64,000 nt of DNA from Alteromonadaceae bacterium (GCA_013373625.1 JABXHM010000018.1:62001-126000), one strand, 5' to 3'; positions 38,769 to 48,776 are shown, numbered from the stretch's first letter. Numbers and translations: made by a program. The notes: generated by a model from the letters alone, not told the origin.

Positions 38769-39743
38769 TTATATTCGCAGCAGTGCGTTTTTGGTTTGTG
38801 CTTTCAGTACGGCATTAACTTTAAAATGGGTAGGATTCCAGCCTGCCAGAAAGCGATGAAAGTCGGCACAGGCAACGCTATACAGATCCCGCCATTGCTG
38901 GCATATTTGGTTTATTTGGTCACTGTTGAAACGTTCCGTTAAATTTGCCCTCAGTTGGCTAAAATAATAGTGCAGACAATCTTCAGTGCTTGCAGCTTGC
39001 GCCTGTTCCGATAATGCACTGCCTAAGAAATAACACACATCCTGAACGCCAATGCCCCCACCTACGTATTGGAAATCTACTGCGGCAACGTCGTTACCAC
39101 TTTGGCTAAAGCAAAAATTAGCGACCTTTGCGTCGCCATGAATCAGCGTCCGCCAGGGGCACGCTTGCAAAAGCGTATCCAGCTGACCGGCGTGGTGCTT
39201 CAGGTGACTGTCCGGCATTTTATGCCACTCGTCCTGGCGTGTGGATAAATGCCAGTAGTTGCCTTGTGGCCAGAGTCCTGCGGGGGCAATATTAATAAAA
39301 CCGGCATGGAATGCAGCTAGCCAGGCGAGCACCGGCTGGCATTGGCTGACGTTTAACATCGTATGCCTGGCGCTATACCCCCTCGCATTCAAATCATCCA
39401 GAATTAGCACCCGGTCGTTACCCTGATGATCGGCAATGATCAAATCGGCAACTGTGGCTTTGTTATTAGTGCTGCTGTAACGTTGATAAAATGCCTGTTC
39501 AATTGCATAAGAGCGTAGTTTGCGTAGCTGACTCGTTTGTGTGCTCCAGCCACGCGGATGATTGAATTTTTTCGGGACACTGATGAGTTTTATAATGACA
39601 GTGGATTGCCTGGCCGGCGAATAGCAGCGTAGCAGTTGACCAAAGTCACTCCATAAAGACTGTACCAGCTCAAACCGGCATAAATGTTTGTCTTTGAGGA
39701 GGGATGCTAACCACTTAAGTCTGTGTGGCGCGGGCGTATTCAC
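38769..39743 (-). CDS. Aminoglycoside-phosphotransferase-like (EcKinase-like) protein
   Basis: 324 residues of the protein-kinase-like phosphotransferase fold. The catalytic loop LIHGDAKVANFCFS (about 196-209) and the metal-binding AAVDFQYVGGG (about 215-225) are present. The preceding N-lobe is typical (IKLISVPKKF). The phosphate acceptor is unknown; family members act on choline, ecdysteroids, aminoglycosides and others. It sits between rne and the topA operon on the minus strand, with a gap of 57 nt to the rne stop, which lies downstream. Confidence 0.82.
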   Translation of the reverse strand: MNTPAPHRLKWLASLLKDKHLCRFELVQSLWSDFGQLLRCYSPARQSTVIIKLISVPKKFNHPRGWSTQTSQLRKLRSYAIEQAFYQRYSSTNNKATVADLIIADHQGNDRVLILDDLNARGYSARHTMLNVSQCQPVLAWLAAFHAGFINIAPAGLWPQGNYWHLSTRQDEWHKMPDSHLKHHAGQLDTLLQACPWRTLIHGDAKVANFCFSQSGNDVAAVDFQYVGGGIGVQDVCYFLGSALSEQAQAASTEDCLHYYFSQLRANLTERFNSDQINQICQQWRDLYSVACADFHRFLAGWNPTHFKVNAVLKAQTKNALLRI

Positions 39744-39754
39744 TGGAGATGGTA

Positions 39755-39791
39755 AGAAATAAAATTGCGGCCAACTCTAGCTGGCCGCAAT
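39755..39791 (-). terminator. Terminator of rne
   Basis: Read on the minus strand, ATTGCGGCCA pairs with TGGCCGCAAT (39782-39791 with 39764-39773) around an 8-nt loop and is followed by TTTATTTC. It lies about 10 nt after the rne stop codon. Confidence 0.85.
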
Positions 39792-39800
39792 AAGTTAGTA

Positions 39801-42800
39801 CTATACCGACTCAGGGCGAGTGGTAGGTGATGATGCGCTAGCTGATGCGTTTCTTATGGTTGCCATTCGGCCAGAAGAAATCAACGCAGGGCGCAAATCA
39901 TTTGCACGGGCAACTAATGACACTTCTACTGATGAAGTTTCAACAGTCTGAGGATTAGTCATCGGGTGCGATGCGTTAAACTTACCCAGACTGCTGGCCA
40001 TTTGCGGTTCTGCCTGAACAGCCACTGTTGCCGGTTTGGCTACGGGGGCTGTGGCAGCAGAGGTTGCGTTGGTAACCGCTTTGTCTGCTTCGGTGTCATT
40101 GTTTTGTGCAACGGTTTCAACCTGAGCTTCTTCAGCTTTCACCTCAGTCTCTTCAGTTTTAACCTGCGCTTCCCCGGCTTTAACTTCAACCTTAGCCTCG
40201 TCGGTAGCTGCGGTGCCAGCGTCATTCTCGAGGTTGATTTCAACCTGTTTGGGTTCAGCTTTGGCAGCGTCAGCAGAATCACCAGTTTGGGCGTCAGTGA
40301 CAACTTGCTCAGTCACTGTATCGTCGTTTACCGGTGCTGCATTGTCTGGCGTGTCGAATTGCAATTCGTCTTGTTGCGCAGCCTGTTCGTTTGTTGCGTC
40401 ATTGTCGCTCTTTTCTTTTTTGCGACGTTGACCCGCAGCACGTGCATGACGTGGTGAACGGCGGCTACGACTGCGAGAACCTTTATCTTCCTGTGACTTG
40501 TTATCGTCCTGTTCAGAATTGGTCTCAGCCTGCGCTGTGGTTGACTCACTCGCGTCAGCAGGTTCCGTCGCCGGTGCGGTGCCTTCCTGAGATGTTTCTT
40601 CAGTAATATATTGCTTTGGTTTATCAGCAAACTTCTGCGTAACTGGCTTCGCCTCTGTGGCTTTGACCTCTGTGGATGCTGTTGTATCTGTAGCAACGTC
40701 TTCTGGCTGCGCGGCCACGGCAGGTTCTGCATTGGCTTTCGCTTTTGCGGCTTTTTCTTTCACCGCTTCAGTTTGCACAGGGTGCTTATCAGTACCGCCT
40801 TCAGCGCGCACACTGGTGGTTAGATTACGGCGTTGACGACGCTCTCTTACCGGCTTTTTCTTAGGTGCTGGCGCTTCAGTACTCTTATCCGGCTGCTGAA
40901 CGTTCTCTGCTACCTCATCAGTTTGCTTTTCAGTTTTGTCTGTCTGCGGCTTATTACGCGAACGATTGCGGCCACGACTCTGTTTAGGTCGGTCCTGGCG
41001 CTTGTTATTGGTGTTGCCGTCAGTGACTTTACTGTCATCCTGATCGGTGGTTTTGTCGTCGGTTTCATTGCGACGCTTGTTATTAGCGCGCGGATTACGA
41101 CGCTTGTCGTTATTGCGATGATTACGACGGCGGTTGTTCTGGCCGTTGTTAGCGCGCGGCTTAGGCTTAGGTTTCGCTTCAGACTCTTCCTCTTCGCCGC
41201 CAAGGATCTTTGAAATCCATTTGCCAAGCGCAGTAAACAGCGTAGGTGATTTCTTCTCAACCGTTTTTTCTGGTGCTTTAGGCGGTGCAACAGGCGCTTG
41301 AGTGGGGGCAATTAGCCCTTGCAATGCAGGCTCTTCGCGCTTCACTGGTGTTGGTACACCTGATGATGCTTCGACTGTCTCAACATCGGCCAGAGCAATT
41401 TTATAACTGGCGTCTGAAACCATATCATCAGTACGATGACGAACGATTTGGTAGTGAGGCGTTTCCAGATTTGGATTTGGAATAATCAGCAAATCAACAT
41501 TGTGGCGCTGTTCTACTTTCTGAACTGACTTGCGTTTTTCATTCAGCAGATAGGTCGCTACAGGTACGGGTAACTGTGCTTCAATTTGCCCGGTGTTATC
41601 TTTAATACCTTCTTCTTCAAGAATACGCAGAATTGACAATGCCAGTGACTCGGTGCCGCGCACTGTGCCATGTCCGGAACAACGCGGGCAGACATTATGC
41701 GCTGATTCACCCAGTGAAGGGCGTAAACGCTGGCGTGACATTTCAAGCAGGCCAAAGCGTGAAATTCTGCCTAGCTGCACTCGCGCACGATCCGGGCGTA
41801 CCGCATCCTTCATGCGGTTTTCAACTTCTCGCTGGTGACGCACAGGTGTCATATCGATAAAGTCGATAACCACCAATCCGCCTAAGTCACGTAAACGTAA
41901 CTGACGGGCAATTTCGTCGGCGGCTTCAAGGTTAGTGTTGAGAGCTGTTTCTTCAATATCACCGCCTTTGGTGGCGCGTGAAGAGTTTATATCGATAGAG
42001 GTGAGTGCTTCTGTTGGGTCAATAACGATCGAGCCGCCTGAAGGCAGTCGCACTTCGCGTTCAAACGCTGACTCTATCTGACTTTCAATTTGATAATGGC
42101 TAAATAAAGGCACGTCGCCTTTGTATTGTTTTACGCGGCTGGCAAAGTCAGGACGTACCAGTTGTACGTGCTGTAATGCCTGCTCAAATATCTTTTGGTT
42201 ATCGATCAGGATCTCGCCAACGTCGCGGCGTAAATAATCACGAATTGCGCGAACAATAACATTACTTTCCTGATGGATAAGGAAGGGCGCAGAGCGTTCT
42301 TCAGCAACTTTCGAGATGGCTTCCCAATGGGTCAGCAGAACGCGTAAGTCCCAATCAAGCTCTTCGTAAGATTTACCAACGCCAGCAGTTCTGACGATCA
42401 GTCCCATGCCATCTGGCAGTTCAAGCTTTGATAACGCTGCTTTTAAGTCGGTGCGCTCATCACCTTCAATACGACGGGAAATACCGCCTGCACGAGGGTT
42501 GTTTGGCATCAGTACCAGATAGCTGCCAGCCAGAGATAAAAAAGTGGTTAGTGCGGCGCCTTTTTGGCCTCGCTCTTCTTTATCGATCTGGACAATAACT
42601 TCCTGACCTTCTTTGATGACGTCCTTGATATTAGGACGGCCTTCAAGCTTGTAATTTTTGGGGAAATAAGTGCGGGCTATTTCTTTTAAAGGAAGGAAGC
42701 CGTGCCGATCGGCACCGTAGTCTACGAAAGCTGCTTCTAAGCTGGGCTCTACGCGGGTTATTTTACCTTTATAGATATTGGCCTTTTTTTGTTCGTGTCC

Positions 42801-42896
42801 AGGACTCTCAATATCTAAATCATACAAACGTTGCCCGTCTACCAGGGCAACCCGCAACTCTTCTTGTTGAGTTGCATTGATTAGCATTCTTTTCAT
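39801..42896 (-). CDS. rne: Ribonuclease E
   Basis: 1031 residues from ATG 42896 ([20 protein letters not shown]); the frame opens 15 codons earlier, without support. The catalytic half has an S1 domain (about 37-120), the 5'-sensor/RNase H-like region, DNase-I-like domain with [11 protein letters not shown] and VVIDFIDM, and the zinc link CPRCSGHG (about 405). The C-terminal half is disordered, with an amphipathic helix [15 protein letters not shown] (about 560) likely to bind the membrane, Arg/Asn-rich RNA-binding stretches, and an acidic region with VKxEExx heptads. It forms the core of the RNA degradosome. It is divergent from rluC. Confidence 0.96.
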   Translation of the reverse strand: MKRMLINATQQEELRVALVDGQRLYDLDIESPGHEQKKANIYKGKITRVEPSLEAAFVDYGADRHGFLPLKEIARTYFPKNYKLEGRPNIKDVIKEGQEVIVQIDKEERGQKGAALTTFLSLAGSYLVLMPNNPRAGGISRRIEGDERTDLKAALSKLELPDGMGLIVRTAGVGKSYEELDWDLRVLLTHWEAISKVAEERSAPFLIHQESNVIVRAIRDYLRRDVGEILIDNQKIFEQALQHVQLVRPDFASRVKQYKGDVPLFSHYQIESQIESAFEREVRLPSGGSIVIDPTEALTSIDINSSRATKGGDIEETALNTNLEAADEIARQLRLRDLGGLVVIDFIDMTPVRHQREVENRMKDAVRPDRARVQLGRISRFGLLEMSRQRLRPSLGESAHNVCPRCSGHGTVRGTESLALSILRILEEEGIKDNTGQIEAQLPVPVATYLLNEKRKSVQKVEQRHNVDLLIIPNPNLETPHYQIVRHRTDDMVSDASYKIALADVETVEASSGVPTPVKREEPALQGLIAPTQAPVAPPKAPEKTVEKKSPTLFTALGKWISKILGGEEEESEAKPKPKPRANNGQNNRRRNHRNNDKRRNPRANNKRRNETDDKTTDQDDSKVTDGNTNNKRQDRPKQSRGRNRSRNKPQTDKTEKQTDEVAENVQQPDKSTEAPAPKKKPVRERRQRRNLTTSVRAEGGTDKHPVQTEAVKEKAAKAKANAEPAVAAQPEDVATDTTASTEVKATEAKPVTQKFADKPKQYITEETSQEGTAPATEPADASESTTAQAETNSEQDDNKSQEDKGSRSRSRRSPRHARAAGQRRKKEKSDNDATNEQAAQQDELQFDTPDNAAPVNDDTVTEQVVTDAQTGDSADAAKAEPKQVEINLENDAGTAATDEAKVEVKAGEAQVKTEETEVKAEEAQVETVAQNNDTEADKAVTNATSAATAPVAKPATVAVQAEPQMASSLGKFNASHPMTNPQTVETSSVEVSLVARANDLRPALISSGRMATIRNASASASSPTTRPESV

Positions 42897-43215
42897 TGTA
42901 TCTAACTCTGTAATTTTGCTTACAGCCGTCCAGATACACAATTAAAGTGACTGTGCAAAACCTCACCGCGCAACCTCACGTTGGGCAGGGATTCTGTTGT
43001 AAAGTCGTATTACCCTTGATTTTATTCGCTTTTTACAACTCTGAAAAAAGCGTATTCTGTCTTTAGCGGGTGTCGGGAACGACGGCCCTGTTACTTTATT
43101 TTGTTAGCCCCCGACCTTTACTTCGTTGGTCAGTGAACTGTGTCAATTCAATTCTGTATAACTAAACGGCAAATTATTTATGCCTGTGTCGCAAGTTTGA
43201 ACAGTGCGCTCTATC
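42897..43215 (-). promoter_or_regulatory. Long 5' leader of rne
   Basis: From a predicted start near 43209 to the ATG at 42896 the leader is about 310 nt, similar to the 361 nt of E. coli rne, which RNase E uses to control its own mRNA. An 8-bp perfect hairpin (43027-43034 with 43045-43052, CGCTTTTT arms) and an inverted repeat of GTCGGG/CCCGAC (about 43074 and 43108) lie in it. Autoregulation is inferred by analogy. Confidence 0.55.
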
Positions 43216-43224
43216 ATTATAGCA
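43216..43224 (-). promoter_or_regulatory. Extended -10 element, probable rne promoter
   Basis: On the minus strand the sequence reads TGCTATAAT, a consensus extended -10 (TGnTATAAT). No good -35 hexamer is seen at 17 bp, which is acceptable for this promoter type. It lies about 320 bp before the rne start codon. Confidence 0.5.
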
Positions 43225-43509
43225 CTGTGATTAACCTGACCACTGAAATGATAACTCCAAAATGGGAGTCAGCGGTTCAAATGCAGACTCTGCGACCGGT
43301 TGTTCAACTTTTAAGTTTATTTATTTTAACAACGCGTCTGACACTCCTCCTTGAGGCGTGTCCCGGTTAAAACATCTGGATTATCGCATTAAAGGTAATA
43401 TGTAGGCAAGCAATACCCCAAATAACCTTCGTTTAATATTGCCTGTCGGTCTGATTGGACGATGAAAAGCGTTAGGGTTACGCTACCGAATACGGTAGAA
43501 TCATTGCCC

Positions 43510-44496
43510 ATGAAAAGAACAAATCTATCTGAAGTGTCTAGTAATCAGTCATCCACGTCAGCACCGGTTAAAGTGCAGTTCGTTGAAGCGGAGCCGGATC
43601 ATGCCGGTCAGCGCATCGATAATTTTTTGCGTACGTTTTTAAAAGGCGTCCCCAAAAGTATGATTTATCGTATTTTGCGAAAGGGTGAAGTGCGGGTAAA
43701 TAAAAAGCGGGTTAAGCCTGAATATAAGCTCGAAGGCGGTGACGTTATTCGTATTCCGCCGGTCAGAGTCAGTGATGCACCAGAAACTCCGTCGCCTAAA
43801 CTGGCTAAAATTGCCAGCCTTGAACAACACATACTGTTTGAAGACAGTCACCTTATTGTGTTTAACAAACCCTCGGGTATCGCTGTACACGGTGGTAGCG
43901 GTTTAAGTTTCGGCTTAATTGAAGGCCTGCGTGCATTGCGACCTGATGCCAAGTTCATGGAACTGGTGCATCGTCTGGACAGAGATACCTCCGGCTGTAT
44001 TTTGGTTGCCAAAAAGCGCTCTGCGCTTCGCCATATGCATGAACAATTACGTAACGGGCAAATGGATAAGCGCTATCAGGCACTGGTAGCTGGTCAGTGG
44101 CCGTCTACGCGGTTTAAGGTAAAAGCGCCGCTACAGAAGAATATTTTGCAATCCGGTGAGCGTCTGGTGAGTGTAAACGAGCAGGGGAAACCTTCGGAAA
44201 CCCGCTATCGGATATTGCAGCAATTTGATGATGCCACCTTAGTCGAAGCATCACCTATTACCGGTCGTACTCATCAGATCAGGGTGCATTGCCTGCATGC
44301 AGGTCATCCCATTGCCTGTGATGATAAGTATGGTGACAGCGACTTTGATAGACTCATGAAAAAACGAGGACTCAACCGGTTATTTTTGCACGCGGCAAGT
44401 TTGCGTTTGATGCATCCAAAGACAGAAGAACAGGTTACGTTTACCGCACCATTAGATGAACAACTCACACAAACACTAGCAGCATTAACTGAATAA
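43510..44496 (+). CDS. rluC: 23S rRNA pseudouridine(955/2504/2580) synthase
   Basis: 328 residues if started at ATG 43510, which gives a length near E. coli RluC (319); ATG 43462, 16 codons earlier in frame, is possible and neither has a strong ribosome site. An S4 RNA-binding domain (about 25-85: GQRIDNFLRT, KSMIYRILRKGEVRVNKKR) is followed by the RluA-type catalytic domain with HRLDRDTSG holding the catalytic Asp, and RTHQIRVH. It modifies three uridines of 23S rRNA. It is divergent from rne as in E. coli and followed after 34 nt by a HAD gene. Confidence 0.94.
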   Translation: MKRTNLSEVSSNQSSTSAPVKVQFVEAEPDHAGQRIDNFLRTFLKGVPKSMIYRILRKGEVRVNKKRVKPEYKLEGGDVIRIPPVRVSDAPETPSPKLAKIASLEQHILFEDSHLIVFNKPSGIAVHGGSGLSFGLIEGLRALRPDAKFMELVHRLDRDTSGCILVAKKRSALRHMHEQLRNGQMDKRYQALVAGQWPSTRFKVKAPLQKNILQSGERLVSVNEQGKPSETRYRILQQFDDATLVEASPITGRTHQIRVHCLHAGHPIACDDKYGDSDFDRLMKKRGLNRLFLHAASLRLMHPKTEEQVTFTAPLDEQLTQTLAALTE

Positions 44497-44530
44497 TAAG
44501 AAATCCAAAAGAAGTCTGATCAAAATACCT

Positions 44531-45199
44531 ATGAAAAAACGTTACGAATTGCTCATTTTTGACTGGGACGGCACGGTTATGGACTCTGCCGCTAAAATTA
44601 TTAGTTGCATGCAGCAAGCTGCACGACATTGTGACGTCGCGGTGCCAAGCCCTGAGGCAGTGAGTCATATTATCGGTATTAGCCTTAAACCAGCGATCAT
44701 GCAATTGTTCAATACTCAGGATGATGCGTTAGCAGAACGCTTGGTTCTTGCTTATAAAGAGGTTTATCTGGGCGCCGACACCACGCCTTGTCCATTATTT
44801 GCAGGCGCTGACTCTATGCTGAGCGAGCTGGTTAATGCAGGAAATATTTTAGCCGTTGCAACCGGTAAGGCACGGCGTGGGCTTAACCGAGCCTGGCAGC
44901 AAACCAATACCGGTCACTATTTTACTACTTCACGCTGCGCTGATGAAGCAGAGTCAAAACCATCACCCGATATGCTGTTACAGTTATTAGCAGAACGGCA
45001 TTTAATCCCTGAGCAGGCATTGATGATTGGTGATACAACTTACGATATGCAAATGGCTCAGGCGATTGGTATGGACAGGGTAGGCGTGAGCTATGGTGTG
45101 CATGCACCCGTTAACCTTGCCAGACATGAACCCAAAGCCATTGTGCATTCGATTGCTGAATTACATCAGCTTTTATTGGCTGAGGATAATATCAAGTAA
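44531..45199 (+). CDS. HAD-IA family phosphatase
   Basis: 222 residues. HAD motif I DWDGTVMDS (about 11-19), motif II near AVATGKARRG (Thr in ATG), and motifs III/IV in KPSPDMLLQLL and MIGDTTYDMQMA. It resembles phosphoglycolate phosphatase and is a common companion of rluC in gammaproteobacteria. The substrate is not known. Its last 27 bases overlap the end of the convergent Maf gene. Confidence 0.88.
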   Translation: MKKRYELLIFDWDGTVMDSAAKIISCMQQAARHCDVAVPSPEAVSHIIGISLKPAIMQLFNTQDDALAERLVLAYKEVYLGADTTPCPLFAGADSMLSELVNAGNILAVATGKARRGLNRAWQQTNTGHYFTTSRCADEAESKPSPDMLLQLLAERHLIPEQALMIGDTTYDMQMAQAIGMDRVGVSYGVHAPVNLARHEPKAIVHSIAELHQLLLAEDNIK

Positions 45200-45793
45200 G
45201 TCAATCTGCCATTTTGCAAGCATATCGCGCAGTAACATAACCGGCATACCAATCAGGGTATTCGGATCCCTGGATTCGATGCGGTCGAACAACAGTATGC
45301 CGGTGCCTTCGGCTTTAAAACTTCCGGCGCAGTCATAGGGTTGCTCTTTGCGTAAGTAGCGCTCGATGGTGTCATCGGTCAGCGTTTTAAAAGTAACTAA
45401 CACGTCTTCAGCAGCGGTTTGTTGACGATTATCAATACCGTCAACCAGACTTAGTGCTGTAATAAAGCGTACTGTGTTGCCAGAACACATCCGGAGTTGC
45501 GAAGTAGCGCGCTCAAGCGTACCGGGTTTACCGAGTATGTGCTCATGCCCTTGTTGATCGGTGACTGTGGCTACCTGATCACTGCCAATGACGATTGCGT
45601 CGGGGGAGTTGCTGGCGACGGTGCGTGCCTTTTCCAGTGATAAACGGCAAGCAAGAGAGTGGGGTAATTCCCCCGGTTGCGCCGCTTCGTCGATTGCCGG
45701 GCTGATACCCGGTACATCAAAACCAATATTCTTAAGCTGGGCGCGCCGGTAAGAAGACGAAGACGCTAAAATTATTTTCGGTGGTTTCATCAT
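45173..45793 (-). CDS. Maf-family nucleoside triphosphate pyrophosphatase (YceF-like)
   Basis: 206 residues from ATG 45793; a TTG four codons earlier also lies in frame, and a second ATG follows directly. Maf signatures: IILASSSSYRRAQL at the N-terminus, IVIGSDQVA with the catalytic Asp, and the YDCAGSFKAEGTGILLFDRI segment split here as YDCAGSFKAEG and RIESRDPNTLIGMP. The E. coli relative YceF hydrolyses 7-methyl-GTP and, as here, lies next to yceD in the fatty-acid cluster, on the opposite strand. It is divergent from yceD. Confidence 0.92.
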   Translation of the reverse strand: MMKPPKIILASSSSYRRAQLKNIGFDVPGISPAIDEAAQPGELPHSLACRLSLEKARTVASNSPDAIVIGSDQVATVTDQQGHEHILGKPGTLERATSQLRMCSGNTVRFITALSLVDGIDNRQQTAAEDVLVTFKTLTDDTIERYLRKEQPYDCAGSFKAEGTGILLFDRIESRDPNTLIGMPVMLLRDMLAKWQIDLLDIILSQ

Positions 45794-45938
45794 TTTTATT
45801 TTCAATAGCTTATACAGAAGTTATGGTGTTTTAGCATAACGCCTCAGGAGAATATGCATACCTGCAAACTGCTACCACAGCCTGTGTATGACATGCCCGG
45901 TAAAAAAAAGCGGCATATAATGAAGTAGCAGCGCGTAA

Positions 45939-45977
45939 AGCAAGGCTGGCAGGCGCCGTAATTGAGCAAGGCTGGCA
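45939..45977 (+). repeat. Short direct repeat upstream of yceD
   Basis: AGCAAGGCTGGCA occurs twice, at 45939-45951 and 45965-45977, a 26-bp period. It lies about 50-85 bp upstream of the yceD promoter, between the Maf gene and yceD. Its role is unknown; chance or a regulator site are both possible. Confidence 0.55.
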
Positions 45978-46024
45978 CAGAGTGCAGCAGATCGCAATTG
46001 AATGGTAAAAAAACCATTAAATCT

Positions 46025-46053
46025 TTGACAGTAAAGGGTTGACGCTATATTAT
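46025..46053 (+). promoter_or_regulatory. Near-consensus promoter of the yceD-rpmF-plsX-fab operon
   Basis: TTGACA (46025-46030), a spacer of 17 bp, and TATTAT (46048-46053), followed by the GC-rich discriminator GCGCGCC typical of growth-rate-controlled promoters. The yceD ATG is at 46063, only 10 bases after the -10 box, so the message would be leaderless or nearly so. Confidence 0.8.
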
Positions 46054-46062
46054 GCGCGCCCT

Positions 46063-46596
46063 ATGCAGAAAGTGAAATTACCGCACCAGGTTGAACCTGT
46101 CAAAAGCGCTTTGAAACGCTCGAGTTATGAGGGTGTTCTGGCCGTTAGTGACATGGAACGACTCACAGGCTCAGTCGTTAGCAGTAGCGAATGGGTAAAC
46201 GTGAAAGTTCAGTTCGAAAAAGACGCGCAGGGTCTTACTGTCTTTCATGGTTCTCTGGAGGTTGAGGTATCACTTATCTGTCAGCGGTGTAATGAGGCAT
46301 TTGATTGTCCGCTTTATGTTGAGTTTTGTTATAGTCCTGTGCAGGGACTTGAAGAAACAGATACTGAGGCATTACCCGAAGCTTACGAACCGGTAGAGGT
46401 CGGCGACCATGGAGAAGTCAATCTTCTTCAATTATTTGAAGACGAGCTGATTTTAGCGTTACCTATTGTACCCTTTCATGCAGAGGAAGCGTGTGCAGTA
46501 ACCAGCGATGATATGCAGTTTGGCGAGATTGAACCGGAACAAGAGCAAACAAACCCTTTCGCGGTTTTGAAAGAACTTAAGCGAGACCAGGAGTAA
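46063..46596 (+). CDS. yceD: YceD/DUF177 protein (23S rRNA accumulation protein)
   Basis: 177 residues from ATG 46063. The frame opens at an earlier TTG, but MQKVKLPHQVEPVKSA matches the E. coli YceD N-terminus. Conserved LICQRCNEAF (two cysteines), ALPEAYEPVEV, EDELILALPIVP and the closing NPFAVLKELK are visible. The family is needed for normal 23S rRNA levels in plants and bacteria. It is 3 nt before rpmF and is the first gene of the operon. There is no ribosome site before the ATG, which sits almost on the predicted transcription start. Confidence 0.93.
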   Translation: MQKVKLPHQVEPVKSALKRSSYEGVLAVSDMERLTGSVVSSSEWVNVKVQFEKDAQGLTVFHGSLEVEVSLICQRCNEAFDCPLYVEFCYSPVQGLEETDTEALPEAYEPVEVGDHGEVNLLQLFEDELILALPIVPFHAEEACAVTSDDMQFGEIEPEQEQTNPFAVLKELKRDQE

Positions 46597-46599
46597 GTT

Positions 46600-46770
46600 A
46601 TGGCAGTACAACAAAATCGTAAAACGCGTAGCAAGCGCGGTATGCGTCGTTCACACGATGCGTTGACAGGCGCGACTTTGTCTGTCGATTCAACATCGGG
46701 TGAGACGCACCGTCGTCATCACGTGACCGTTGATGGTTTCTACAAAGGCAAAAAGGTCATTGGTAACTAA
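46600..46770 (+). CDS. rpmF: 50S ribosomal protein L32
   Basis: 56 residues, too short for many gene callers. The sequence begins [20 protein letters not shown] and ends [10 protein letters not shown], clearly L32. CAGGAG lies 8 nt before the ATG, inside the end of yceD. It lacks the zinc-binding cysteines found in some L32 forms. Order yceD-rpmF-plsX-fabH is the conserved bacterial arrangement that links ribosome and membrane-lipid synthesis. Confidence 0.98.
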   Translation: MAVQQNRKTRSKRGMRRSHDALTGATLSVDSTSGETHRRHHVTVDGFYKGKKVIGN

Positions 46771-46788
46771 GTTACTGGTGCCGACATT

Positions 46789-47814
46789 TTGTCTAAACTA
46801 ACCATCGCGTTAGATATCATGGGGGGCGATCATGGTCCCCCTGTTATCCTTCCTGCTGTCCGAAAAGCTATCCAATCTCTTACCGACACGCATTTTGCGC
46901 TGTGCGGCGACGAGTCTGTTATACAACCAGCCCTCGATAAATTAACTGCTGAAGAGCGAAACCGTGTAACGGTAGTTCATTGTGAGCAAGTGGTTGAGAT
47001 GGGCGAGGCACCAACGTCAGCGTTACGTAATAAAAAACAATCATCCATGCGTCGCGCCCTTGAACTTGTGCAATCTGGTGAGGCTGATGCCTGTGTCAGT
47101 GCGGGCAATACCGGCGCTTTGTTGACTATGGCTTTCTATTTATTAAAGACCTTGCCAGGCATAGACAGGCCCGCATTAGTATCAGACATGCCTACGGCCA
47201 CTCACCATCGGGTGTTTTTGCTTGATTTAGGCGCTAATGTAAATTGTACGTCTGAGACATTGTTTCAATATGGTGTTATGGGTTCGGTGCTGGCCGAACA
47301 AATTAGCGGGATTACAAATCCGCGGGTGGCCTTACTCAATGTGGGTGAAGAAGATATAAAAGGCAATGCCCAGGTGAAGTACGCTGACCAGCTGTTTCGC
47401 AATGCCTCGGGCCTCAATTATATTGGTTATGTTGAGGGTGATGACATTTTCACCGATTATGCCGATGTGGTAGTCACCGATGGGTTTACCGGTAATATTG
47501 CATTGAAATCCTGTGAAGGTTTGGCCAAATTAGTCATCCATGAAGTAAAGCGACTGACACAGGCCAGCTTTTTTAGCAGGATGATGGCCAGAATTGCCTT
47601 ACCACTATTAAAAAACGTTTATAATCATGTGAACCCCGACCAGTACAATGGAGCCAGTCTGTTAGGATTGCGCGGCATTGTGATTAAGAGTCACGGCAAT
47701 GCCTCAGCCGACGCGTTTTATTACGCAATATTGCAATCCAAGCAAGAAGCTGAGATGAAAGTGCCTGAAAAAATAAAAAGTAAAATAGAAACCGTTTTAT
47801 TGGAGCAACTTTGA
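46789..47814 (+). CDS. plsX: Phosphate acyltransferase PlsX
   Basis: 341 residues starting at TTG 46789 ([20 protein letters not shown]). PlsX makes acyl-phosphate from acyl-ACP for phospholipid synthesis. DIMGGDHGP near the start, [20 protein letters not shown] and [10 protein letters not shown] are family landmarks. The ribosome site is weak, and together with the TTG start this suggests modest translation dependent on rpmF upstream (18-nt gap). Its stop overlaps the fabH start (TTGA). Confidence 0.95.
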   Translation: MSKLTIALDIMGGDHGPPVILPAVRKAIQSLTDTHFALCGDESVIQPALDKLTAEERNRVTVVHCEQVVEMGEAPTSALRNKKQSSMRRALELVQSGEADACVSAGNTGALLTMAFYLLKTLPGIDRPALVSDMPTATHHRVFLLDLGANVNCTSETLFQYGVMGSVLAEQISGITNPRVALLNVGEEDIKGNAQVKYADQLFRNASGLNYIGYVEGDDIFTDYADVVVTDGFTGNIALKSCEGLAKLVIHEVKRLTQASFFSRMMARIALPLLKNVYNHVNPDQYNGASLLGLRGIVIKSHGNASADAFYYAILQSKQEAEMKVPEKIKSKIETVLLEQL

Positions 47815-48776
47815 GCATTTACTCTCGTATAATTGGTACTGGTAGCTATTATCCTAGCGACATACGTACTAATGCCGATTTAGAAGTGATGGTAGACACC
47901 AGTGATGAATGGATCACTGACCGCACTGGCATAAAAGAACGCAGAATTATAGGCCCTGATGAGACTGCCGCCACCATGGGGGCAGCCGCCAGCAAACAAG
48001 CCCTGGAAGCAGCCGGTATCGACGCTAAATCATTAGATATGATTGTGTGTGCGACTACTTCCGGACGTTACGCTTTACCCAGTACCGCCTGCGAAATTCA
48101 ACGTATTCTCGATGTAGATGGCATTCCGGCTTTTGATGTGGCTGCTGCCTGTGCCGGTTATTGTTATGCACTGAGTGTGGCTGACCAGTATATCAAAAGT
48201 GGTATGGTCAAACGTATCCTGGTAGTGGGTACTGATTGCCTGAGTCGATTAGTTGACCCGGCAGATCGTTCAATGGTGATTTTATTCGGTGATGGCGCCG
48301 GTGCCACCATTATCGAAGCCAGTGATGAACCGGGCATATTATCGACCCACATTAACGCTGCAGGTTCCTACGGTGATTTATTGAGTGTTGGTAACCCGAC
48401 ACGCGGTGATGAACAGTCGGTTCACGAAAACTGGGGCACTATGAAAGGCAATGAAGTCTTTAAAGTCGCTGTTACTAAACTGTCTGAGGTGGTTGAAGAA
48501 ACTCTGGCAGCCAATAATATGGCGAAGAGTGATTTAGATTGGTTGGTGCCACACCAGGCTAATTTCAGAATTATTAAGGCAACGGCCAAAAAGCTCGACA
48601 TGTCGCTCGATCAGGTTGTGCTGACGCTGGAAAAGTATGGAAATACCTCAGCGGCGACAGTACCGACAGCTCTGGATACCGCGATTCGGGATGGTCGAAT
48701 AAAGCGCGGTCAGCATTTACTGCTGGAAGCCTTTGGTGGCGGTTTTGCGTGGGCTTCCGCGCTGGTAAGATATTAA
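47811..48776 (+). CDS. fabH: 3-oxoacyl-ACP synthase III
   Basis: 321 residues starting at TTG 47811 with GGAG 5 nt upstream; the TTGA sequence joins it to the plsX stop. The Cys-His-Asn triad is present: Cys114 in [10 protein letters not shown], His248 in VPHQANFRI and Asn278 in YGNTSAAT. It condenses acetyl-CoA with malonyl-ACP to start fatty-acid synthesis. It lies in the conserved plsX-fabHDG-acpP-fabF order. Confidence 0.97.
   Translation: MSIYSRIIGTGSYYPSDIRTNADLEVMVDTSDEWITDRTGIKERRIIGPDETAATMGAAASKQALEAAGIDAKSLDMIVCATTSGRYALPSTACEIQRILDVDGIPAFDVAAACAGYCYALSVADQYIKSGMVKRILVVGTDCLSRLVDPADRSMVILFGDGAGATIIEASDEPGILSTHINAAGSYGDLLSVGNPTRGDEQSVHENWGTMKGNEVFKVAVTKLSEVVEETLAANNMAKSDLDWLVPHQANFRIIKATAKKLDMSLDQVVLTLEKYGNTSAATVPTALDTAIRDGRIKRGQHLLLEAFGGGFAWASALVRY

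Noticed and set aside
40334..41213. Several plus-strand frames of 70-163 codons opposite the RNase E gene
   Set aside because: They lie wholly inside the low-complexity rne tail, have no ribosome sites and are rich in Cys, Leu and Phe as expected from the complement of Glu/Lys/Gln repeats.
43140..43370. 76-codon plus-strand frame in the rne-rluC gap
   Set aside because: It overlaps the probable rne promoter and leader on the other strand, and lacks a ribosome site.
45939..45977. Direct repeats read as a CRISPR or phage attachment site
   Set aside because: Only two 13-base copies with no spacer array, integrase or tRNA nearby.
46039..46062. TTG start for yceD upstream of the ATG
   Set aside because: That extension would lie on the promoter itself, and homologous YceD proteins begin at MQKVKLP.
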